A stretch of 28,551 nt of DNA from MGIIa-K1 sp964577145 (GTDB lineage: Archaea; Thermoplasmatota; Poseidoniia; Poseidoniales; Poseidoniaceae). The notes under the pieces were generated by a model, which was given only the letters and a program-made list of their open reading frames with translations, ran no database searches and had not been told where the DNA came from. Below are positions 15,682-22,901 of this stretch, piece by piece. The stretch spans positions 1 through 28,551 of the forward strand of contig CAZNXM010000025.1 in assembly GCA_964577145.1 (NCBI GenBank), read 5' to 3'. The number at the start of each line of letters is the position of its first letter. Within the stretch, counting starts at the first letter, position 1. A program made the translations under genes and the position numbers.

Positions 15682-17649
15682 TCAGAATCTCCTATCCAAT
15701 TCATTGAACATAGCTACCACTTCGTGGTGATTATGAACCTTTGAGTTGAACATATCTGGAATCTTACCTATTCCTGCAGGTGGCATAAGCATCCCTTGGA
15801 ACCCTCGCATCATAGGACCACCATTTCTTGTGAATCCAAGCATCATCCTAAGTGAAACACCATTCATGATGTTCGAACCAAGTCCAAGTGGACCGAGAAC
15901 TTGGCGGTAAAGTGTGGTCTCATTCACATTTCCAGATAGTTTGACCGAGCGAGCATACCACTTGACCATACGTCCACTCTTTCCGGAGAACTTGAATTCT
16001 GATAGTAGCCTTGCACGTGCAGCATAGAATCCGTTCGCTACCTTTTCTCCATTTGCTCCATGCCTTGATATTGCCCCAATATCTGCTTCTGACCATACGC
16101 CGCCATTTCCTTGGAGTAAGGAATAGATCTGGTTGGTCTGTGCTGTTCCACTGCGTGAATCTTGGGCACGTATCCAGCGTTGCAATGCGATTGCAGGACC
16201 GGAATAAGCATCATCGATACCAAATGTATCAGACATTGCATTGAGTAATGGGAAACTCGAAACATCTCCCATCTGGTGAAGCTTTGTTGCTTCAGATGAA
16301 GCCATCACACCAATTGGTGCTCCACTTGCAAGTCTCTCACCTTGACGTGGGTCGGCTTCCATCCAAGGCTTGGATGAAGCCCTTTCATTCTCCCATGAAT
16401 CATTTGCCACAATCAAATCCTTCAGAACTTCATGCCCGGGTAGTGGCTCAACAGATAGTGTACCGCCATCGTCGATTAAATCGCAGATTCTTACCGTGTC
16501 AGCAAGTACGACTCGGCCATTTGCCAGTACTCCAGTTAGTGGATTTCCACCTGCGTGACTTGAACTTCGGAAAGAAAGAGAACCGTCTACCTCGCTTTGA
16601 ACTGCAGAAAGCGCATCCTGAATTGTAGCATGGCCGGGTAGTACACACGCAATAGTATCGTGGCCAGTTTCCCCACGGGCAGGGTCGTAGCGGAATACCT
16701 TGAGGGTAAGGGATAACTCAGGCATTGATATCGCAGCCGGTGTGAAGTCGCCCTCGACTCTTCCGTCATCATCTTCGCCTGAACCATATGCAATCATGGC
16801 CTCGACCATGTCTTCCTGGAAAGTTCCAGAATCATCGACACAAGCAATTCGGGGAAGTGCTTGAGCGACCCACTGAGACCATGGCTCATCGAAATCTACA
16901 TCGCAGAGTTGGATCTCTTGTACAATTGTTCCACCTAGTGCAGACAACTTGTCATTCCAATCTATTCCAGCCTTGCAATACTCGTCGTAAGAGGTGTCGC
17001 CGATTGCACAAACAGAGAAGTGCACTCCGCCAAGAGCGGGGTTTGCACCACAGGTTGCTTGCCACAATGCCTCTGCATTATCTGGCATTTCTCCCTCTCC
17101 CCAAGTTGAAGTGATAATCAACAAGCGCTTGAGTGAGGGCAGGTTTGCAAGGTCGAAATCATCCATGTCAACCACGCTGGCTTCAAGGCCATATGCTACA
17201 GACATCTTGGCAGTCTTTTCAGCCAATCCAGTGGCATTGCCAGTCTGTGAACCGAATAAGATGGTAAGTGCTCTATCTCCTGCAAGAACTCCTGCTAGTA
17301 CGCCATCGTCTGCTGATGGTGCCGCTGCTGGTGCTGCGGCTGGAGCCGCCTCTACTGCAGCTGGTGCTTCAGCAGGCTCTTCACCTGCTTCAGCAGTCTC
17401 GTACTCGAACTTGATAATCTCAACAGGGCAAGCATCAGCAGCCTCTTCGATGATATCGGAATACTCGGCTCGGAACTCTTTCTTTATGGCGGAGCGGCCT
17501 GTATTTTGGTCGAAGTTTCCGTCTTCACGGACTTCGGCAGAGATGAAACTAGTATCGTCAGTAACTGTGAACACTTCGGGAAGAATATCTTGACATGCAT
17601 CACATGTGATGCAATCTTCCTCTATCCAGACCTTTGCGATGGTTGGCAT
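15682..17649 (-). CDS. Ferredoxin - CysJ-type flavodoxin - cysteine-less SdhB-like fusion protein
   Basis: A 655-residue protein with three parts. Residues 1-85 are a one-cluster ferredoxin with Cys13, Cys16, Cys19 and Cys74-Pro. After an Ala/Pro/Glu linker, residues 127-270 are a flavodoxin of the sulfite/cytochrome P450 reductase type: GSQTGNATGLAE (133-144), STWGEGEMPDN (181-191), GDTSYDEYCKAG (217-228). Residues 310-655 follow SdhB: LKVFRYDPARGE, a plant-ferredoxin-like region, EPLPGHEVLKDLIV (401-414) and YSGPAIALQRWIRAQDSR (482-499). All four [2Fe-2S] cysteine positions are replaced (Ser364, Asn369, Thr372, Asp384), and no Cys occurs after 389, so the C-terminal clusters are absent too. 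The ATG at 17649 follows AGGTG; a GTG at 17658 is possible. It probably moves electrons between an Fe-S cluster and FMN; the SdhB part may be structural. Confidence 0.85.
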   Translation of the reverse strand: MPTIAKVWIEEDCITCDACQDILPEVFTVTDDTSFISAEVREDGNFDQNTGRSAIKKEFRAEYSDIIEEAADACPVEIIKFEYETAEAGEEPAEAPAAVEAAPAAAPAAAPSADDGVLAGVLAGDRALTILFGSQTGNATGLAEKTAKMSVAYGLEASVVDMDDFDLANLPSLKRLLIITSTWGEGEMPDNAEALWQATCGANPALGGVHFSVCAIGDTSYDEYCKAGIDWNDKLSALGGTIVQEIQLCDVDFDEPWSQWVAQALPRIACVDDSGTFQEDMVEAMIAYGSGEDDDGRVEGDFTPAAISMPELSLTLKVFRYDPARGETGHDTIACVLPGHATIQDALSAVQSEVDGSLSFRSSSHAGGNPLTGVLANGRVVLADTVRICDLIDDGGTLSVEPLPGHEVLKDLIVANDSWENERASSKPWMEADPRQGERLASGAPIGVMASSEATKLHQMGDVSSFPLLNAMSDTFGIDDAYSGPAIALQRWIRAQDSRSGTAQTNQIYSLLQGNGGVWSEADIGAISRHGANGEKVANGFYAARARLLSEFKFSGKSGRMVKWYARSVKLSGNVNETTLYRQVLGPLGLGSNIMNGVSLRMMLGFTRNGGPMMRGFQGMLMPPAGIGKIPDMFNSKVHNHHEVVAMFNELDRRF

Positions 17650-17660
17650 GGGGGGCACCT

Positions 17661-17677
17661 ATGCTCATGCTGAGCAT
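17661..17677. promoter_or_regulatory. Perfect inverted repeat ATGCTCA-TGC-TGAGCAT, possible operator
   Basis: A 7-base perfect dyad with a 3-base centre lies 11 bases upstream of the fusion gene start. A further small dyad (GACTC/GAGTC, 17685-17699) is next to it. The position suits a repressor site overlapping the promoter or the early leader. No regulator gene is adjacent, so this is a candidate only. Confidence 0.35.
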
Positions 17678-17713
17678 TCGACTCGACTCGGAAGGAGTCT
17701 TTGAAGGTTGCTC

Positions 17714-17733
17714 GCTCTCCCTTTAGGGAGAGC
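17714..17733 (-). terminator. Perfect 8-base stem-loop downstream of the thermosome gene
   Basis: GCTCTCCC pairs with GGGAGAGC around a TTTA loop. It lies 33 bases past the thermosome stop and 65 bases before the redox fusion gene. It could end thermosome transcription, though no strong T-run follows on the minus strand, or it could lie in the leader of the next gene. Confidence 0.4.
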
Positions 17734-17766
17734 CGTTGCATTGGGATTAATTTCTCTTGCCAAGAA

Positions 17767-19389
17767 TCACATATGGAAGTCATCCATGCCGCCCATCATA
17801 TCTCCACCGGAGACACCCTTGGACGAGATGACATCGTCAATTCTTAGAATCATAATCGCAGTTTCAGTCGCAGACTGAATCGCTTGCTCGACCACACGCT
17901 GTGGCTCGATTACATTGGCTTTCTTCATGTCCATAACCCCGCCTTCCTCAACATTGATTCCAGCGTGAGCCTGTCCATCTGCGTGAGCCTTGCGCAACTC
18001 GATGATTGTTGTAACTGGGTCGAGTCCAGCATTCTCAGCAAGGGTTCGAGGAATAATTTCCAGAGCACTTGCAAATGCTTCGATTGCCATTTGTTCCCTT
18101 CCACCAATCGACTCAGCATATGCTCGCAAATCTCGTGAAAGTGCCGCTAGTACACTACCGCCACCGGTGAGTACCGCACCATCTTCCCAGGCAACTGAAA
18201 CCACACCGACTGCATCATCGAATGCACGACGAATTTCATCGACTACATGCTCGGTACCTCCACGGAGAAGAACCGAAACCGACTTTGCCTCTGGGCAACC
18301 GGTGATGAAAGTCATATCAGACTCGCCAATCTTGCGCTCTTCTACCTTGGCAGCCTCGCCAAGATCAGAACCTGCAAGGTCATCTATATTTGTGACAATG
18401 CGGCCACCTGTAGCCTTCGAGAGTGCTTCCATATCGCTCTTCTTTGCACGGCGAATAGCAAAAATTCCACCTTTTGCCATATAGTGCTGAGCAAGGTCAT
18501 CGATTCCTTTCTGACAGATGACGACATTTGCACCACTTGCCTGAATCTTCTCAACCAGTCCACGGATGTATCCCTCTTCCTCTTCGAGGAAAGAAGCGAG
18601 CATTGTAGGGTCGGTAATCTGAATCTTAGCATCAACCTCGGTCTTCTTGACTTCGATTGCACTATTGATAAGAGCTATTTTTGCACCGGAAGTAGAACGA
18701 GGCATTCCAGCGTGAACCCTCTCCTTATCGAGGATAATCCCATCGACAAGAGTACTATCTTTGATTGAGCCGCCTTGTCTCTTCTCGACCTTGATGTCAG
18801 AGAGGTCTAAGATACGCTCATCGCCTTCGATGTGTCCAACTGAGTTGACTGCCTTTACGCATATTTCTGCGAGGAAGGACTTGACTGCACCTGCGCTCTT
18901 GCCGGTTAATGCTGTCTTTGCGACCTCGAGAAGAACTGAATCATCATCTTGAGTGGAAATTCCATGAGAGTCCATGCTTTCAATTGCCTTTTCAGCAGCA
19001 AGACGGAATCCTTCACAGATTACAGTAGGATGGACATTTTGTTCGATTAAATCCTCGCTGCGCTTGAGTAACTCTCCAGATAGGACAACCGCTGTAGTAG
19101 TTCCATCATAGCAATGCTGCTCCTGAGTTTTTGCAACCTCGATGATCATCTTGGCTGCAGGATGTTCAATATCCATCTCCTTTAGGATAGTTGCACCATC
19201 GTTAGTGATGACTACATCGCCCATACTGTCTACTAGCATCTTGTCCATTCCCTTTGGACCAAGAGTAGAACGTACCGCATCAGCAACAGCTTTTGCAGCC
19301 GCGATGTTATTTGATTGGGCACTACGACCGCGTGTGCGTTGAGTACCCTCTTTTAGAATGAAGATTGGGGCTTGTCCGTTTCCGTACAT
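17767..19389 (-). CDS. Thermosome (group II chaperonin) subunit
   Basis: A 540-residue archaeal chaperonin of the TCP-1 family that folds proteins in a double-ring ATPase chamber. Seen are the start GQAPIFILKEGTQRTRG, the nucleotide-binding segment SNNIAAAKAVADAVRSTLGP, TNDGATILKEM (62-72), LTGGGSVLAALSRDLR and the usual Gly/Met-rich end GGDMMGGMDDFHM. One motif is odd: the usual GDGTT reads YDGTT at residues 94-98, with the catalytic Asp (95) kept but Gly replaced by Tyr. The ATG at 19389 follows GAGGAC. It stands between the redox pair and the surface protein, apparently as its own unit. Confidence 0.97.
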   Translation of the reverse strand: MYGNGQAPIFILKEGTQRTRGRSAQSNNIAAAKAVADAVRSTLGPKGMDKMLVDSMGDVVITNDGATILKEMDIEHPAAKMIIEVAKTQEQHCYDGTTTAVVLSGELLKRSEDLIEQNVHPTVICEGFRLAAEKAIESMDSHGISTQDDDSVLLEVAKTALTGKSAGAVKSFLAEICVKAVNSVGHIEGDERILDLSDIKVEKRQGGSIKDSTLVDGIILDKERVHAGMPRSTSGAKIALINSAIEVKKTEVDAKIQITDPTMLASFLEEEEGYIRGLVEKIQASGANVVICQKGIDDLAQHYMAKGGIFAIRRAKKSDMEALSKATGGRIVTNIDDLAGSDLGEAAKVEERKIGESDMTFITGCPEAKSVSVLLRGGTEHVVDEIRRAFDDAVGVVSVAWEDGAVLTGGGSVLAALSRDLRAYAESIGGREQMAIEAFASALEIIPRTLAENAGLDPVTTIIELRKAHADGQAHAGINVEEGGVMDMKKANVIEPQRVVEQAIQSATETAIMILRIDDVISSKGVSGGDMMGGMDDFHM

Positions 19390-19432
19390 ATACAGTCCTC
19401 GTTTGATGGTGCGACGGTAAGTGTGTCTTCAA

Positions 19433-19447
19433 CCCTCCGCCGGGGGG
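19433..19447 (-). terminator. GC-rich hairpin after the surface protein gene
   Basis: CCCTCC and GGGGGG flank a three-base centre and lie only two bases past the stop of the large surface protein. The stem holds one T.G pair read on the plus strand and one mismatch on the minus strand. It could help end that transcript. Archaeal terminators are usually T-runs, so confidence is low. Confidence 0.25.
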
Positions 19448-19449
19448 AA

Positions 19450-22400
19450 TTACTGCCGGTTATCCAACCATTGCTGGCCGTAATGGGACCATTGGTCCAT
19501 TGTCCAACCCTCAGGCAAGCCACCGTCTGGGAGAGGTGGTCCAGCCTCTACCACTGGTGCAGGTGCTGATTCTAGTTCTGGTGGTGATTGCATAGGTACT
19601 GGCGCTGGCCCAGCAGGAGGAGAGATGTCCGGAATTGGTTTAGGTGCTTCAATAACTCCTGCCGCACCTATTGTTGGCGCTGCTGCTACCGCACCATAGG
19701 TTGCAGAAATTGTGTCTTCATATCCTTCCTGTCCCCAAGCTGGCTCTTCTTCTTCCTCTGTACCGTTAATCACGATTAGAAGGAATCCGAGTAGTGATAC
19801 GATAATCAGTGCGCCAACAATCCAAATTGCTATGCCTACATAATCGGTATCAGAACCGCTACCAACTGAATTTGCTCCGCCTTCACCTTCTACTTTGTAG
19901 AGGGAGATGTCCATATCTAATGATGCAGCATCAGTGACGGTATTTGAACGAGCCCAAAGGGTGACAAATGTGTCAACTTGAGTCTCTTCAAGATTAAGTA
20001 GAGTGGATTCCTGAACATTGAATACAACTGTGATTTCACGCTCTTCTTCTACATCTAGCCAGAAGTCACGATCGCTGGAAGCGATTGCACCACTAAACCA
20101 TCGGTTGGATTCATGTTGTTCCATCGACATTGATACAGATTGGCCCTCAGTATACTGATTCCTAACACGAACTGATACGAGATATTCTCCACCCTCGGTG
20201 AAAATCGGCCTCTCGGTTGAGATGATTCTCAACCAATTTTGTGAACCGACGAAATAGGTGCAACTACCATGACTACTAATGTTAGCATCATTAATGCTGG
20301 TAGCGATCACCTTGAGAGATAATTGACCATCACTTCCCTCATCGAAACTGAATGTTACTGTGACATTGTGCGATGAGCCAGGCTCCAATAATGGGGTTCG
20401 ATTGTCAACGATGTGTTCGAAGATTGCATTCATTCCATCTGGAATATCCATGTCCATCACGAATCGGTCAGGCATGTTTCCATCATTCCTAACTTCGAAT
20501 CGCATCGACTGTGCTGAATCTCCCGGGATATAGGACTGTTCAGCAATCTCATCGGAAACATATACCGCAGCAGTATCGGTAATTTCGACACTGATTGTGA
20601 TTTGCTTGATAATCGATGGGTCCTCTAGACTCGCTGCATCGATTCGTGCAGTATAGAGTCCTGGGTTAAGGCCTACTGGCATTGGTAGGTTGAGAATAAT
20701 CGAAGTTTCGCCATCCCATGCATCGAGGACTGGAGTTTCAGCAGTGGATAGGTATGCTCCTAATTTCCAATTGGATTGTACCATTGACAAACTAAATTGT
20801 TCATCGGCATTTCCAAGATTGAATAAATCGATATAGACGCGCTGAGCAATTCCATTTGCTGGGCCACTAATCTCAAAGGTCTCTGCAACTAATTCGAAAT
20901 CACGTAGAACCGGAACTAGAATCTTCTTTGAGATTACATCATTGCCGAATAATGCTGAACCACACGTTGGGCAAACCGCCCTCAATGTGAATGGAATTTC
21001 TCCTGGTGTCGAATCATCAGGTGCAGTTACATTGAGCATTAATTCAATGTCTTCGCCCTTTCCAAGTGGAATAGGCATCTGAACAATACTTCCGTTCAAG
21101 TCGGTGACAAATGCAACCCAGCCATCTTCTTGGAAATTAGAAGTGACTGTGAAACCTGCTGCCTTATTGCCCGAATTTTGCAATCTGAATGGTATTTCAC
21201 TTGTTTCGCCTGGAACCAAACTATCTGCAATCAGAGGTGCTGAGGAGGATAGATGAACTCCATACTGCTCAGTAATCGCTACGTCTGAAGTAATACGGCC
21301 GAGTTCACCAAGATTGGTTCCTGCTACATCTTCCCACCAAACGCTCCATGATTGCTGTTGCACATCTGCACCAGCTGGAATGGATAGGTTGATCCAAATC
21401 TCAGTGGTATTTCCACCGGGAATTGCTGGAAGAATTACATTTACTCCGTGCTGGCTTGGGTGGTCAGAATCAATTCTAATCATTGGCAGGCTCGGATTCA
21501 TCCATGAGTCATTAGTAACATTAGATACAATTCTTGACATTGCTGGCATGTATCCATTATTGGTAACCATGCAATGCATTACTACGATGGAGTTTGGAGC
21601 TGCGGTATATCCACCAACTGGGTTGTCGCAAGAAATGTTTAGTGTGTATTCAGGTACCTTCTTGATACCAAACATCACGAAATCATCGATATGCATTCCA
21701 CCTGAAGCACCGGAACTATCTGAGTGGAATAACATTCCATATGACCACGAGTGGCCACCAAGAACATCGGTTGGGTCCCACGAAATATTGGTCCATGAGC
21801 CTGGAGCACTACCTGGGGCATGCTCTGTGAAATTATGAGCGACTGTGCTCGATGGTGCGCCATTTCCTCTCCACATCTCAAAGCCAACATGGTCTCCTGC
21901 TCCCATTACACCCCATGCCTGAGCATGCATCTGAACAGAAACATATGCTGCAGAGTTCAACTGTACTTTGCACATAAATTGCCAATATGCTTCGGATAAT
22001 TTGCCATCTAATACTGCGTTTTGACCACACTGATTACTCGATTGGCCAAGTGAGTATGCATAGATTAGACGGCTGTGAGAACCTGACGGATAGTCGCCAC
22101 CATTGGAATGCCTCCAGTGGGCTGCACCATTTACTGCTCCAGAGTTATCCTTCTGCCAGATACCGTATCCAGTAGCTTCGCCACCCTCGGCAGGATATTC
22201 ACCGCCAAAGAAAGTAGGAACGCCCAACTGAGGGCTTGTGGAAGTGTCACGAGGGTCTCCCTCGGCTTCCATATCATCTTGGGAAACTGCAACTGGTAAT
22301 TCTTTCTCCATGACATCGTTCTCATTACGATCGTCTTGTGCATTCATCACACTAGCACGGATAATTATGCCCCCGGATAACTCGTTGGTATCAATATCGA

Positions 22401-22809
22401 GTACTGAATGGGCAACAAGTGCTGTCCAAGTGAATGAATCGGTATAGGATTGCCCACCGATTAATGCGGTGGTATTCCATGTGGTTGAATTCATGATGAA
22501 TCCAATTGGATGCACAAGTTCAACCTTGACTTCAGCTGCCAAACCAGAGAATGCATTGCCTCCTCTCTTTACTTCCACATCGATGTAAATTTCATCACCC
22601 TCGGCGATATAATCTACCACGCTACCATCGGGTTGTATCCATTGATTAATTGCTGATGCATTCGATACGGTAATTGTCCTAACAGAAAAGTCGTCATTTG
22701 CACCACTACGGCCCGAAACCGCTGCTTCCGCAGGTGTTGCAATGTAGACCATGGTCTGCATCAACATTAGGGCTACCAATAGTAGTGGAATCGACCTTCG
22801 CATGTGCAT
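19450..22809 (-). CDS. Large secreted, membrane-anchored surface protein with NEW3/CARDB-like repeats
   Basis: About 1119 residues. The N-terminus is a clear signal peptide (RRSIPLLLVALMLM core, Ala-rich end TPAEAA near residue 30). The long ectodomain has many N-x-S/T sites, a jelly-roll-like segment ending in MHIDDFVMFG, and several Ig-like stretches with recurring LQNSGNKAAGF, LFNLGNADEQF and VRNDGNMPDRF phrases, as in NEW3/CARDB domains. A single membrane helix lies at about 990-1014, followed by a 105-residue cytoplasmic tail: an acidic start, a Pro/Ala-rich middle and the end GWTMDQWSHYGQQWL. Function is unknown; adhesion or cell-envelope architecture is plausible. The start at 22809 fits a leaderless message (TATA-like CATATG about 27 upstream); 22803 is the alternative. 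Confidence 0.85.
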   Translation of the reverse strand: MHMRRSIPLLLVALMLMQTMVYIATPAEAAVSGRSGANDDFSVRTITVSNASAINQWIQPDGSVVDYIAEGDEIYIDVEVKRGGNAFSGLAAEVKVELVHPIGFIMNSTTWNTTALIGGQSYTDSFTWTALVAHSVLDIDTNELSGGIIIRASVMNAQDDRNENDVMEKELPVAVSQDDMEAEGDPRDTSTSPQLGVPTFFGGEYPAEGGEATGYGIWQKDNSGAVNGAAHWRHSNGGDYPSGSHSRLIYAYSLGQSSNQCGQNAVLDGKLSEAYWQFMCKVQLNSAAYVSVQMHAQAWGVMGAGDHVGFEMWRGNGAPSSTVAHNFTEHAPGSAPGSWTNISWDPTDVLGGHSWSYGMLFHSDSSGASGGMHIDDFVMFGIKKVPEYTLNISCDNPVGGYTAAPNSIVVMHCMVTNNGYMPAMSRIVSNVTNDSWMNPSLPMIRIDSDHPSQHGVNVILPAIPGGNTTEIWINLSIPAGADVQQQSWSVWWEDVAGTNLGELGRITSDVAITEQYGVHLSSSAPLIADSLVPGETSEIPFRLQNSGNKAAGFTVTSNFQEDGWVAFVTDLNGSIVQMPIPLGKGEDIELMLNVTAPDDSTPGEIPFTLRAVCPTCGSALFGNDVISKKILVPVLRDFELVAETFEISGPANGIAQRVYIDLFNLGNADEQFSLSMVQSNWKLGAYLSTAETPVLDAWDGETSIILNLPMPVGLNPGLYTARIDAASLEDPSIIKQITISVEITDTAAVYVSDEIAEQSYIPGDSAQSMRFEVRNDGNMPDRFVMDMDIPDGMNAIFEHIVDNRTPLLEPGSSHNVTVTFSFDEGSDGQLSLKVIATSINDANISSHGSCTYFVGSQNWLRIISTERPIFTEGGEYLVSVRVRNQYTEGQSVSMSMEQHESNRWFSGAIASSDRDFWLDVEEEREITVVFNVQESTLLNLEETQVDTFVTLWARSNTVTDAASLDMDISLYKVEGEGGANSVGSGSDTDYVGIAIWIVGALIIVSLLGFLLIVINGTEEEEEPAWGQEGYEDTISATYGAVAAAPTIGAAGVIEAPKPIPDISPPAGPAPVPMQSPPELESAPAPVVEAGPPLPDGGLPEGWTMDQWSHYGQQWLDNRQ

Positions 22810-22833
22810 CAACGGAATTGCGAACCATGTTCT

Positions 22834-22842
22834 GCATATGAA
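22834..22842 (-). promoter_or_regulatory. TATA-like element for the surface protein gene
   Basis: TTCATATG on the minus strand is centred about 28 bases before the ATG at 22809, the spacing expected for an archaeal leaderless promoter. The absence of a ribosome binding site before that ATG supports this reading. It overlaps the short divergent spacer shared with the plus-strand membrane protein. Confidence 0.35.
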
Positions 22843-22855
22843 TGTCCCCTTCCCT

Positions 22856-22872
22856 TGTCCCCGTAGGGGACA
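22856..22872 (+). promoter_or_regulatory. Perfect stem-loop TGTCCCC-GTA-GGGGACA before the membrane protein gene
   Basis: A 7-base perfect dyad with a 3-base centre lies in the divergent spacer, 30 bases ahead of the chosen start at 22902. A partial extra copy of the left arm (ATGTCCCC) lies just upstream at 22842-22849. It could be a regulator site controlling both divergent genes or a leader hairpin. Confidence 0.35.
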
Positions 22873-22901
22873 TGGGGCGCATTCGCAAAGAGGGTGTAGC
22901 A

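Noticed and set aside
16994..17593. 199-residue plus-strand open frame opposite the redox fusion gene
   Set aside because: Its Ala/Ser-rich content mirrors the Ala-rich linker of the real gene on the other strand.
14811..17649. Cysteine loss explained by frameshift or pseudogene decay
   Set aside because: Both frames are intact, alignment around each missing Cys is gap-free, ribosome binding sites are good, and the N-terminal redox domains keep their residues.
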